Of a DNA stretch of 31,577 nucleotides, positions 22,475-30,468 are shown in pieces. The position numbers and the translations under genes are program-made. Origin of the DNA: Comamonadaceae bacterium (lineage in GTDB: Bacteria; Pseudomonadota; Gammaproteobacteria; Burkholderiales; Burkholderiaceae_C). The notes below the pieces were generated by a model. That model saw nothing but the letters and a program-made list of their open reading frames with translations, ran no database searches and had not been told where the DNA came from. Position 1 is the stretch's first letter. Every line of letters begins with the position of its first letter. The stretch lies in assembly GCA_947374505.1 (NCBI GenBank), contig CANCCE010000004.1, positions 1 through 31,577 of the forward strand. The letters run 5' to 3'.

Positions 22475-23464
22475 TCAGTCGGCGGTGGCACCGGTGATGC
22501 GTACCGCTCGCGACCACTTCTTGACCTCGTCGTCGATGAAGCGGGCGAATTCGAGGGCTGACCCGCCTTGGGGATCGGCACCGAGATTGCGCATCTGAGT
22601 GGCCACATCTGGCAGGCTTAGGATCCTGACCACCTCGGCGTTGATCCGCTTGACGATGTCGGCTGGGACGCCGGCGGGCGAGACGATACCGCTCCAGAAG
22701 TCGGCAGAAACAGACTTGAATCCGGACTCTTCTACGGTAGGCACCTCGGGCGCAAACGCTGAGCGCTTATCACTGAGCACGGCGACTGTCCTGACCTTTC
22801 CAGCCTTGGAGAAGCTGGCCGTCGTGCCAACGGCATCCACGGTGAACTGGGTTTCACCGGACGCGACCGCCGCAATGGCCAGGGCTCCGCTTCGGTAGGG
22901 TACATGGACGCCCTTGATGCCCAGTGTGTCTAGCAGCAGTTCACTCGCGAGATGCCCGACCGAGCCGATGCCGGCTGAGGAGTAAGAAATTGCCCCCGGG
23001 TTTTTCCGTGCATAGTCGACAAACTCCTTCAGGTTGTATGCAGGCAGCGAGGCGGGGATGATCATCACCTGCGGCCCTCTGGCAACCATGGCCACCGGCG
23101 TGAACGCGCGGGCTGAGTCATAGGGCAAGCGGCGATACAGGGAGGGGTTCACCGCCAGCGTGCTGCTGCTGCCATACAACAAGGTGTAGCCATCCGCTGC
23201 GGCACGGGCTACCTCGGCCGAGCCGATGCTGCCGCCCGCGCCTGCCCGGTTGTCCACCACCACTGGCTGGCCCAAAGCTTCGCCTAGTTTTTGGGCGACT
23301 GCCCGAGCCGCGATGTCGGTTGGCCCACCCGGACCAAAGGGGACGATCAACCGAATCGGTCGGCTGGGGTAGGTTTCGGTCACGGGGGCTTGCGCGAAAA
23401 CTGGGGCCAAGCCGGCAAGGCACCAGATGACAGCATGTGCGCTCAGCTTGATTAGTTTTTTCAT
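22475..23464 (-). CDS. TTT (Bug-family) periplasmic substrate-binding protein 3
   Basis: A 329-residue exported binding protein. The signal peptide (MKKLIKLSAHAVIWCLAGLAPVFAQA) is followed by ETYPSRPIRLIVPFGPGGPTDIAARAV and family segments LPYDSARAFTPVAMV and GVHVPYRSGALAIAAVASGETQFT. It lies alone on the minus strand between the lysR gene and the divergent hmgA gene, with a 14-bp near-palindrome (23512-23525) in its promoter region. It might bind homogentisate, phenylacetate-type or other aryl acids, as its neighbour is hmgA, but this is only inference. No TctA/TctB permease is nearby. Confidence 0.92.
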   Translation of the reverse strand: MKKLIKLSAHAVIWCLAGLAPVFAQAPVTETYPSRPIRLIVPFGPGGPTDIAARAVAQKLGEALGQPVVVDNRAGAGGSIGSAEVARAAADGYTLLYGSSSTLAVNPSLYRRLPYDSARAFTPVAMVARGPQVMIIPASLPAYNLKEFVDYARKNPGAISYSSAGIGSVGHLASELLLDTLGIKGVHVPYRSGALAIAAVASGETQFTVDAVGTTASFSKAGKVRTVAVLSDKRSAFAPEVPTVEESGFKSVSADFWSGIVSPAGVPADIVKRINAEVVRILSLPDVATQMRNLGADPQGGSALEFARFIDDEVKKWSRAVRITGATAD

Positions 23465-23511
23465 TCCGATGCCCTGTTAGATTTGTCAATTGCAGCCGAT
23501 CCTATTCGATG

Positions 23512-23525
23512 CACAGATATTTGTG
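23512..23525. promoter_or_regulatory. Near-palindrome between TTT protein 3 and hmgA
   Basis: CACAGATATTTGTG is a 14-bp palindrome with one mismatched pair, 48 bases upstream of the TTT protein 3 start and 158 bases upstream of hmgA. A short hairpin, GGCTGC-TTG-GCAGCC (23600-23614), lies closer to hmgA. Both are candidate regulatory sites in the 218-base divergent region; no clear promoter boxes are visible. Confidence 0.25.
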
Positions 23526-23682
23526 AAACAAAATCTAAAGGGCAACGCAAGTGCCCCGATCAAGGCGGTGAAGTAACCGCGGCAATAGACTGTTCAGTTG
23601 GCTGCTTGGCAGCCCCAAGTGGGCAATAATTGACCGGCACCAATTTTCTCAACACTTGATGCCTGCTAGTTCAGGACTGTCC

Positions 23683-24978
23683 ATGACAACCCAGACCCTC
23701 CATTACCAAAGCGGCTTCGCCAACGAATTCGCCACTGAGGCCTTGCCCGGCGCATTGCCTGTAGGCCGCAATTCACCGCAGAAGGCGCCTTACGGGCTCT
23801 ACGCTGAGCAGCTGTCCGGCACCGCCTTCACCGCACCGCGCCACAGCAACCGCCGCTCCTGGCTGTACCGGATTCGTCCGGCCGCCATGCACCTGCCGTT
23901 CGAGCTTATTCCAGACAGCCGTTGGCTGAGTCGCTTTGACGAGGTACCGACACCGCCCAACCAGTTGCGCTGGGACCCGTTGCCCATGCCCGATGCCGTC
24001 AGTGCGCCGACGGATTTTGTCGACGGCATGGTCAGCATGGCCGGCAACGCCAGCTGCGGCATCCATCTGTATGCGGCGAACCGATCGATGGAGACGCGCT
24101 ACTTTTACAACGCAGACGGCGAGATGCTGATCGTGCCGCAAGAAGGCCGCTTGGTGCTGGCCACCGAGATGGGCGTGATCGAGGTCGAGCCGCAGGAAAT
24201 CGCGGTGATTCCGCGCGGTGTGCGCTTTCAGGTGCGTTTGCCCGACGGCCAGGCCCGTGGCTATGTCTGCGAGAACTACGGTGCCCTGCTCAAGCTCCCC
24301 GACCTGGGCGTGATCGGCTCCAACGGCCTGGCCAACCCGCGTGACTTTCGCACCCCGGTGGCCGCTTACGAAGACGTTGAGGGCGACTTTGAGTTGCTCA
24401 CCAAGTTCAACGGCCACCTGTGGTCAGCGCGCATCGGCCACTCGCCACTGGATGTGGTGGCGTGGCATGGCAATTACGCGCCTTACAAGTACGACCTGCG
24501 CCGATTTAATGCCATCGGATCGATCAGCTATGACCATCCGGACCCGTCGATTTTTCTGGTGCTGCAGTCACCGAGTGACACACCGGGTGTGGACTCGATT
24601 GACTTCGTGATCTTCCCGCCGCGCGTGCTGACCATGCAGAACACTTTCCGTCCGCCCTGGTTTCACCGCAACGTCGCCAGCGAATTCATGGGTTTGATCC
24701 ACGGTGCTTACGACGCCAAGGCCGAAGGCTTTGTGCCAGGCGGTGCATCGCTGCACAACTGCATGACCGGTCATGGCCCGGATGCCGACACCTTTGCGAA
24801 AGCCAGCGCGGCAGACACCCGTCAGCCCGACTACATCCAAGGCACCATGGCGTTCATGTTTGAGACGCCGGCGGTGATTCAGCCCACGCGTTTTGCACTG
24901 GCGTCGGCTCAGCTGCAACCCGAGTACTACCGCTGCTGGCAGGGGCTGAAGAAACACTTCGACCCGACCCGTCCGTAA
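23683..24978 (+). CDS. hmgA: Homogentisate 1,2-dioxygenase
   Basis: A 431-residue Fe(II) ring-cleavage dioxygenase that opens homogentisate to maleylacetoacetate in Phe/Tyr catabolism. The N-terminus YQSGFANEFATEALPGALP is diagnostic. The iron ligands of the human enzyme (H335, E341, H371) are matched with identical spacing by His328 (WFHRN), Glu334 (SEFMGL) and His364 (TGHGPD). I use the ATG at 23683 because AGGA lies six bases upstream and the length is then normal; an ATG at 23659 would add eight residues. The fumarylacetoacetase gene follows after 28 bases, clearly one operon. Maleylacetoacetate isomerase is not in the window. Confidence 0.96.
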   Translation: MTTQTLHYQSGFANEFATEALPGALPVGRNSPQKAPYGLYAEQLSGTAFTAPRHSNRRSWLYRIRPAAMHLPFELIPDSRWLSRFDEVPTPPNQLRWDPLPMPDAVSAPTDFVDGMVSMAGNASCGIHLYAANRSMETRYFYNADGEMLIVPQEGRLVLATEMGVIEVEPQEIAVIPRGVRFQVRLPDGQARGYVCENYGALLKLPDLGVIGSNGLANPRDFRTPVAAYEDVEGDFELLTKFNGHLWSARIGHSPLDVVAWHGNYAPYKYDLRRFNAIGSISYDHPDPSIFLVLQSPSDTPGVDSIDFVIFPPRVLTMQNTFRPPWFHRNVASEFMGLIHGAYDAKAEGFVPGGASLHNCMTGHGPDADTFAKASAADTRQPDYIQGTMAFMFETPAVIQPTRFALASAQLQPEYYRCWQGLKKHFDPTRP

Positions 24979-25006
24979 ATTAATTTTCCTTAAACACCAC
25001 AAAGCT

Positions 25007-26323
25007 ATGCAAATTTTGAACGAAACCCATGACCCGGCCCTGCGCAGCTGGGTCGCCTCGGCCAACCAAGCGCAGACCGACTTCCCCATTCAGAACCTGC
25101 CTTTCGCAGTCTTTCGCCGGCAAGGCAGCACCGAGGCGTATCGCGGCGGCGTGGCCATCGGAGACCAGATACTGGATCTGGCGGCAGTCGCTGCCAGTGG
25201 TGTCTTGTCGGGGGCCGCTGCTGCTGCAGTTCAAGCCGCCTCTGGCGACAGCTTGAACGCGCTGATGGCACTGGGTCAGCCTGCTTGGTCGTCGCTGCGC
25301 CTCGCGCTGTCACGCGCCCTGCGCGAAGGTTCAGCCGAGCAAGCCAAGCTAGCGGCTTGCCTAGCTCCTCAGGCAGCGGCTGAGTTCAACCTGCCAGCGC
25401 GCATCGGCGACTACACCGATTTTTATACCTCCATCCATCACGCTTCCAACGTCGGCCGCCAGTTCCGTCCCGACAACCCCCTGCTGCCCAACTTCAAGTG
25501 GATTCCCATTGGTTACCACGGCCGCGCTTCCAGCATTGGCGTGTCGGGTCAGCGTTTCCCCCGCCCGCTCGGGCAAACCATGTCGCCGGGTGCCAGCGTG
25601 CCCTCGTTCGGTCCGTGCAAGCGGCTGGACTACGAGCTCGAAATGGGTATTTTTGTGGGCAGCGGCAATGCGCTGGGCAAACCCATCCCCATCACCGAGG
25701 CAGAAGCCAGCGTCTTCGGCATCTGTCTGCTCAACGACTGGTCAGCCAGAGATATCCAGGCTTGGGAATACCAACCGCTGGGTCCATTCTTGTCGAAGAA
25801 CTTCGCCAGCACGATTTCGCCGTGGATCGTGACGCTGGAGGCCTTGAGCCCTTACCGCGTCGCTTTCACGCGGCCCGCAGACGACCCGCAACCGCTGCCG
25901 TATCTGGACTCGCCGGCCAATTCAGCGCAAGGCGCAATGGACATTCAGCTCGAAGTCCTATTGCAAACCCAGACCATGCGCCAGCAAGACCAAGCTGCCA
26001 CACGCTTGACCCACACCAGCTACCGTCACGCTTACTGGACAGTCGCCCAGATCGTGGCGCACCACACCGTCAATGGCTGCAACCTGCAACCGGGCGACTT
26101 GATGGGAACCGGCACTTTGTCAGGTCCGACGCTGGACGAGGCGGGTGCGCTGATCGAGTTGACGGTCGGTGGCAAACAGCCTCTCACGCTGCCCAACGGT
26201 GAAAGCCGTACTTATCTGGAAGACGGCGACGCCGTGGTGTTGCGCGGTTGGTGCGAAAAGCCCGGCGCTGCACGCATCGGCTTTGGTCAATGCGTGGGGA
26301 CGGTGCTGCCTGCGCTGACCTGA
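25007..26323 (+). CDS. fahA: Fumarylacetoacetase
   Basis: A 438-residue hydrolase that splits fumarylacetoacetate into fumarate and acetoacetate, the last step of homogentisate breakdown. Residues known from mouse FAH (D126, H133, E199, E201, D233) correspond in spacing to Asp138, His145, Glu210, Glu212 and Asp244 (YTDFYTSIHH, DYELEMG, LLNDWSARD). The N-terminal SH3-like domain (about 1-125) includes FAVFRRQGSTEAYRGGVAIGD. It is co-transcribed with hmgA. The ribosome binding site is weak, so translation may depend on coupling to hmgA. The stop codon lies within an 8-bp hairpin (26320-26348). Confidence 0.96.
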   Translation: MQILNETHDPALRSWVASANQAQTDFPIQNLPFAVFRRQGSTEAYRGGVAIGDQILDLAAVAASGVLSGAAAAAVQAASGDSLNALMALGQPAWSSLRLALSRALREGSAEQAKLAACLAPQAAAEFNLPARIGDYTDFYTSIHHASNVGRQFRPDNPLLPNFKWIPIGYHGRASSIGVSGQRFPRPLGQTMSPGASVPSFGPCKRLDYELEMGIFVGSGNALGKPIPITEAEASVFGICLLNDWSARDIQAWEYQPLGPFLSKNFASTISPWIVTLEALSPYRVAFTRPADDPQPLPYLDSPANSAQGAMDIQLEVLLQTQTMRQQDQAATRLTHTSYRHAYWTVAQIVAHHTVNGCNLQPGDLMGTGTLSGPTLDEAGALIELTVGGKQPLTLPNGESRTYLEDGDAVVLRGWCEKPGAARIGFGQCVGTVLPALT

Positions 26324-26348
26324 AGCTTGCCGCCTGCGTTAGCTTCAG
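26320..26348 (+). terminator. Possible hairpin at the end of hmgA-fahA
   Basis: CTGAAGCT (26320-26327) pairs perfectly with AGCTTCAG (26341-26348) around a 13-base loop and includes the fahA stop codon. No T-run follows, so it is at best a weak terminator or an mRNA-stabilising hairpin. Confidence 0.3.
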
Positions 26349-26479
26349 TTAAAGGTCGTTCGCGATTTCCTGCTTGTGGCCCGACAAAGGTCGACCGATT
26401 AACCAAACGCCTCCCATCCTTTAGGGTGCAATACAAGCCTTAAAGCTGATTGATGCCAGCAGCGTCACGAAACCTTTGT

Positions 26480-26524
26480 GATGGCTCAGTCCCGTGTGGC
26501 ATGTCGCTGCACGCAGTCGATGTA
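26480..26524. repeat. Right copy of the 45-bp direct repeat, within the 3' end of the DUF1841 gene
   Basis: Identical to 11115-11159 and in the same orientation. It covers the last 12 codons and stop of the DUF1841 gene (26486 is the gene's end) and six bases beyond. Flanking bases differ immediately on the gene side, and differ by the first base on the other side. Confidence 0.9.
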
Positions 26525-26920
26525 AGCGGCGCCGTCAGGTGGGCGGCCGGCGCGCTGGCTTTCCCAGACCATCTGGCCCAGGCAGTCCATGGTTTCGTGA
26601 TGGGCTGTGTGCAGGGAGTTGCGGCGTGCGGTGAGTAATTCAACGGCTTGGCGGATGCCGCGGGGCTGGTCGATCGAGCATTGTTCGCTGATCGTCAAGT
26701 GCATCGACAAATGCAAGAACGGATTGGTCTTGCCGCTGTCGACGTCGTACATTTTGGCCACAGCGGCTTCTGCATCAGCGAAGTCTGCATGGTATTCAGG
26801 GTGCTCGTCGATCCACTGGCTGACGATGGTTTCCATGGCGTCTAAAGGCGAGCCGGCCAGTGACTTGGCATACACCGCGCAGAAGAAAGTGCGGACGTCG
26901 GATTGAGAAGGCGTGAACAT
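26486..26920 (-). CDS. DUF1841 family protein
   Basis: A 144-residue soluble protein of the proteobacterial DUF1841 family, recognisable from FTPSQSDVRTFF at the start, then LDAMETIVSQWIDEHPEYH, TNPFLHLSMHLTISEQ and a closing HHETMDCLGQMVWE segment. Function is unknown; it is usually a single core gene. Its last 39 bases and six bases downstream are duplicated at 11115-11159, so this 3' end may be the attachment site of the 15-kb segment to its left. No ribosome binding site stands out. It is downstream of, and reads in the same direction as, the IclR-type regulator gene, with a 39-base gap. Confidence 0.85.
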   Translation of the reverse strand: MFTPSQSDVRTFFCAVYAKSLAGSPLDAMETIVSQWIDEHPEYHADFADAEAAVAKMYDVDSGKTNPFLHLSMHLTISEQCSIDQPRGIRQAVELLTARRNSLHTAHHETMDCLGQMVWESQRAGRPPDGAAYIDCVQRHATRD

Positions 26921-26959
26921 GGCTAAAGCGTATCACGCGTCAATCGGCGAACTCTCTGC

Positions 26960-27775
26960 TCAGGCGCGCTTCACCGCCAGCAGCTTTGAAATGGTCTTGG
27001 CCGCGGCCAGCAGCGCCGGCAACATGCTGTCCTGCATGATCTTGGCGCTGGTGCGGTTGGCTTGGCCACTGATGTTGAGTGCCGCCACGGTGCGGCCTTC
27101 CCGATTCGTCACCGGCGCAGCCAATGACACCAGACCTTCTTCCAGCTCTTGATTGACCAGCGACCAACCTTGTTTGCGGGTGGCTTGGACCTTGGCCAGC
27201 AGATCGTTCACGTCGGTCAGCGTGTGGCGGGTCAAGGCTTTGCGCTCACTGGCCTGCAAGCGGCTCAGCACTTCGTCGTCGGGCAAGCCCGCCAGCAGCA
27301 CGCGGCCCAGCGAGGTGCAGTAGGCCGGCAAGCGCGAGCCGACGCCCAGACTGATGCTCATGATTTTGTGGGTCGGCACCCGCAGCACATAAATGATGTC
27401 GGTGCCTTCCAGGACGGCGGCGGAACATGATTCCTTGACCTCATCGACCAAGGCCTCCATGATGGGTTCGGCCAGGTTCCAGATCGGCATCGACGACAAG
27501 TAAGCGAAGCCGAGGTCGAGAATCCGCGGCGTCAGGCTGAACAATTTACCGTCACTTTCGACATAGCCGAGGCTTTGCAGGGTCAACAAAATACGCCTGG
27601 CGCCGGCCCGCGTGAGCTCACTGCGGCCGGCGACTTCGGTCAGTGTTTGGCGGGGTGCGTCGGCGTTGAAGGAGCGAATGACTTGCAGGCCACGCGCAAA
27701 AGACTGCACGTAGCTGTCGCCCGGGCTTGGGGTTTTGGCGGGGCTCGAAAGCGGGTTTGATGAGCGGGTTGCCAT
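26960..27775 (-). CDS. IclR-family regulator of the 3-oxoadipate pathway (PcaR/PcaU/PobR type)
   Basis: A 271-residue regulator. The N-terminal winged helix (about 20-85) includes SFARGLQVIRSFN, LTEVAGRSELTRAGARRILLTL and SLGYVESDGKLFSLTPRIL. The C-terminal IclR ligand domain includes CSAAVLEGTDIIYVLRV, LPAYCTSLGRVLLAGL and GWSLVNQELEEGLVSLAAPV, all typical of the PcaR/PcaU/PobR subgroup that responds to protocatechuate-pathway acids such as 3-oxoadipate. It is divergent from pcaIJF across a 95-base region holding a repeated GAAC operator that overlaps its own promoter. It probably activates pca genes and represses itself. Confidence 0.92.
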   Translation of the reverse strand: MATRSSNPLSSPAKTPSPGDSYVQSFARGLQVIRSFNADAPRQTLTEVAGRSELTRAGARRILLTLQSLGYVESDGKLFSLTPRILDLGFAYLSSMPIWNLAEPIMEALVDEVKESCSAAVLEGTDIIYVLRVPTHKIMSISLGVGSRLPAYCTSLGRVLLAGLPDDEVLSRLQASERKALTRHTLTDVNDLLAKVQATRKQGWSLVNQELEEGLVSLAAPVTNREGRTVAALNISGQANRTSAKIMQDSMLPALLAAAKTISKLLAVKRA

Positions 27776-27799
27776 GGCACGCAGAATCTCCTAAAATTC

Positions 27800-27833
27800 A
27801 TTATACGAACATTTGTTCTTATTGCGAACAAAT
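27800..27833 (-). promoter_or_regulatory. Promoter of the IclR gene with overlapping GAAC operator
   Basis: On the minus strand a perfect TATAAT (27800-27805) lies 17 bases from TTCGCA (27823-27828), a plausible promoter for the regulator gene. Overlapping it are three half-sites: GAAC at 27807, GTTC at 27815 and GAAC at 27826. ATTTGTTC (27811-27818) and GAACAAAT (27826-27833) form a perfect 8-bp inverted repeat, and GAAC-ATTT-GTTC (27807-27818) a shorter one. PcaU/PobR-type proteins are known to bind sites with three repeated elements, so this arrangement fits the adjacent gene. Confidence 0.6.
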
Positions 27834-27870
27834 AAAAGTCAGACAATTCGACAACCAGGGAGCCCATTGA

Positions 27871-28572
27871 ATGATCAACAAAATTGCCCCGTCCATCACC
27901 GCGGCATTGGCCGACGTGAAAGACGGTTCCACCGTGATGATTGGCGGTTTCGGCACCGCCGGCATTCCCAATGAGCTGATTGACGGGCTGATTGCGCAAG
28001 GCGCAAAAGACCTCGTCATCGTCAACAACAACGCCGGCAACGGCGAAAGCGGTCTGGCGGCTTTGCTCAAAGCTGGCCAAGTGCGCAAGATCATTTGCAG
28101 CTTCCCGCGGCAAGCCGACAGCCACATTTTTGATGCACTTTATCGCAGCGGAAAACTCGAATTAGAGCTCGTGCCACAAGGCAATCTGGCTGAACGCATC
28201 CGTGCTGCAGGCGCAGGCGTTGGTGCCTTTTTCTCCCCCACAGGCTATGGCACAGAGTTGGCCAAGGGCAAAGAATGCCGCGAGATCAACGGCAAGTTTT
28301 ATGTTCTCGAAATGCCGATTTATGGCGATGTCGCGTTGATCAAGGCCGAGACCGGTGACCGTTGGGGCAACTTGCTTTACCGCAAGGCGGCGCGCAACTT
28401 CGGCCCAGTGATGGCGACCGCCGCCAAGATGACCGTGGCCACGGTGCATGAGATCGTTGAACTGGGCGCGCTCGACCCGGAGAGCATCGTCACGCCCGGT
28501 ATTTTTGTCAGCAAAATTGTGAAGGTTGACCGCGTTGCCACCGAGGCTGGCGGTTTTAAGAAGGCAGCATGA
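27871..28572 (+). CDS. pcaI: 3-oxoadipate CoA-transferase, subunit A
   Basis: The 233-residue alpha subunit of the enzyme that transfers CoA from succinyl-CoA to 3-oxoadipate. It carries the class I CoA-transferase motif VMIGGFGTAGIPNELIDGL and the segment NNNAGNGESGLAALL with RKIICSFPRQ. AGGGAG lies about ten bases before the ATG. It is first gene of the pcaIJF operon, divergent from the IclR regulator. Its stop overlaps the start of subunit B by three bases within ATGA. ScoA-type 3-oxoacid CoA-transferases are related, but the pcaF neighbour and the PcaR-type regulator favour 3-oxoadipate. Confidence 0.94.
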   Translation: MINKIAPSITAALADVKDGSTVMIGGFGTAGIPNELIDGLIAQGAKDLVIVNNNAGNGESGLAALLKAGQVRKIICSFPRQADSHIFDALYRSGKLELELVPQGNLAERIRAAGAGVGAFFSPTGYGTELAKGKECREINGKFYVLEMPIYGDVALIKAETGDRWGNLLYRKAARNFGPVMATAAKMTVATVHEIVELGALDPESIVTPGIFVSKIVKVDRVATEAGGFKKAA

Positions 28573-29231
28573 CCATGAGTGACACCAGCTATCAAAAACG
28601 CAACAAAGAGCAGTTGGCCCGGCGCGTGGCCCAAGACATTCATGATGGCGCTTACGTCAATCTCGGCATTGGCATGCCGACACTGGTCGCGAACCATTTG
28701 CCGGCCGGCATTGAAGTGATTCTGCAAAGCGAAAACGGTATTTTGGGCATGGGTCCGGCGCCCGCAGCAGGTGATGAAGACTATGACCTGATCAACGCGG
28801 GCAAACAGCCGGTGACGCTGCTGCCGGGCGGCGCTTATTTCCACCATGCAGACAGTTTTGGCATGATGCGCGGCGGTCATCTGGATATTTGCGTATTGGG
28901 TGCGTTTCAGGTCAGCGCCACCGGTGATCTGGCGAACTGGAGCACCGGCGAAAAAGACGCGATTCCGGCTGTTGGCGGTGCCATGGATTTAGCGATAGGT
29001 GCCAAGCAGACCTGGGTGATGATGGATTTGCTGACCAAAAAAGGCGAGAGCAAAGTCGTCAGCCAGTGCAGCTACCCGATCACCGGCATTGCTTGTGTCA
29101 AGCGGATTTATTCCGAGCTGGCCACGCTCGAATGCACGCCCAAAGGCTTGTTGCTGATCGACATGGTCGACGGACTGACGCATGCCGAACTCGAAAAAAT
29201 GCTCGGCCTGCCGATTGCACTGGCCGCCTGA
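28569..29231 (+). CDS. pcaJ: 3-oxoadipate CoA-transferase, subunit B
   Basis: The 220-residue beta subunit. The catalytic glutamate that forms the CoA thioester is Glu55 in LQSENGILGMGP. Other family segments are VNLGIGMPTLVANHLPAG and GAFQVSATGDLANW. The ATG at 28569 overlaps the pcaI stop (ATGA), giving coupled, equimolar translation of the two subunits; an alternative ATG lies two codons later. The product, 3-oxoadipyl-CoA, is the substrate of the downstream thiolase. Confidence 0.94.
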   Translation: MTMSDTSYQKRNKEQLARRVAQDIHDGAYVNLGIGMPTLVANHLPAGIEVILQSENGILGMGPAPAAGDEDYDLINAGKQPVTLLPGGAYFHHADSFGMMRGGHLDICVLGAFQVSATGDLANWSTGEKDAIPAVGGAMDLAIGAKQTWVMMDLLTKKGESKVVSQCSYPITGIACVKRIYSELATLECTPKGLLLIDMVDGLTHAELEKMLGLPIALAA

Positions 29232-29262
29232 AAAAACAAACACCATTGAAAGAAGACACACC

Positions 29263-30468
29263 ATGAGTTCACAAGCTTTTATTTGCGACGCTATCCGTAC
29301 CCCTTTTGGCCGTTATGGCGGCGCGCTGTCCAGCATCCGCACCGACGACCTTGGCGCGATTCCGCTGCGCGCCTTGATGGCACGCAACCCGAATGTGGAT
29401 TGGCAAGCCATCACCGACGTGATTTATGGCTGCGCCAATCAGGCCGGCGAAGACAACCGCAACGTCGCCCACATGTCAAGCTTGCTGGCGGGTTTGCCGT
29501 TTGAAGTGCCGGGCGCCACCATCAACCGTTTGTGCGGCTCGGGTCTTGATGCGGTTGGCACGGCAGCCCGTGCCATTCGTTCGGGTGAAGCGGGTCTGAT
29601 GATCGCTGGCGGTGTTGAAAGCATGAGCCGCGCACCGTTTGTCATGCCGAAGGCCGAGAGCGCCTTCAGTCGCGCCAACGCGGTCTACGACACGACCATC
29701 GGCTGGCGCTTCGTCAACAAGCTGATGAAGCAGGCCTACGGTGTTGACTCCATGCCAGAGACGGCTGAGAACGTCGCCACCGACTTCAAGATCGAGCGCG
29801 AAGCGCAAGACCGCATGGCGCTGGCCAGCCAGCTGAATGCTGTGGCGGCGCAAAAAGCCGGCCACTTGGCACGCGAAATCACCGCGGTCACGATCGCCCA
29901 GAAAAAGGGTGACGCGATCGTCGTTGACACAGACGAACACCCGCGTGCCACCACCATGGAAACCCTGGCCAAGCTCAAAGGCGTGGTGCGTCCAGATGGC
30001 ACCGTGACGGCCGGCAATGCCAGTGGCGTGAATGACGGTGCGTGTGCCCTGCTGTTGGCTGATGAAGCCAGCGCCGCCAGGAACGGCTTGACACCGCGCG
30101 CGCGCATTGTGGGCATGGCGACCGCCGGCGTGCCGCCGCGCATCATGGGCATGGGCCCCGCACCGGCGACGCAAAAAGTGCTGGCGCTGACAGGTCTCAA
30201 GTTGGAACAACTGGACGTCATCGAGCTCAACGAAGCCTTTGCCGCACAAGGTTTGGCCGTGTTGCGCCAGCTCGGTCTGCAAGATGACGATGCCCGTGTC
30301 AACGCTTGGGGCGGCGCGATTGCCTTGGGTCACCCGCTGGGTGCATCGGGTGCCAGACTGGCCACCACGGCCGTCAACCGCTTGCATGCCACGGGTGGCC
30401 GCTATGCGCTGTGCACCATGTGCATCGGTGTGGGTCAAGGTATTGCCCTGATTCTTGAGCGAGTGTGA
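29263..30468 (+). CDS. pcaF: 3-oxoadipyl-CoA thiolase
   Basis: A 401-residue thiolase that cleaves 3-oxoadipyl-CoA with CoA into succinyl-CoA and acetyl-CoA. Active-site residues are the nucleophile Cys91 (NRLCGSGLDAVG), His357 (GHPLGASGARL) and the second Cys387 (MCIGVGQG). The N-terminus (FICDAIRTPFGRYGGALSSIRTDDL) is typical of the PcaF/PaaJ group. I use the ATG at 29263, which has GAAAGAAG upstream, 31 bases after pcaJ. PaaJ of phenylacetate degradation is the close alternative, but the pcaIJ context supports pcaF. The stop overlaps the GTG of the next gene. Confidence 0.95.
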   Translation: MSSQAFICDAIRTPFGRYGGALSSIRTDDLGAIPLRALMARNPNVDWQAITDVIYGCANQAGEDNRNVAHMSSLLAGLPFEVPGATINRLCGSGLDAVGTAARAIRSGEAGLMIAGGVESMSRAPFVMPKAESAFSRANAVYDTTIGWRFVNKLMKQAYGVDSMPETAENVATDFKIEREAQDRMALASQLNAVAAQKAGHLAREITAVTIAQKKGDAIVVDTDEHPRATTMETLAKLKGVVRPDGTVTAGNASGVNDGACALLLADEASAARNGLTPRARIVGMATAGVPPRIMGMGPAPATQKVLALTGLKLEQLDVIELNEAFAAQGLAVLRQLGLQDDDARVNAWGGAIALGHPLGASGARLATTAVNRLHATGGRYALCTMCIGVGQGIALILERV

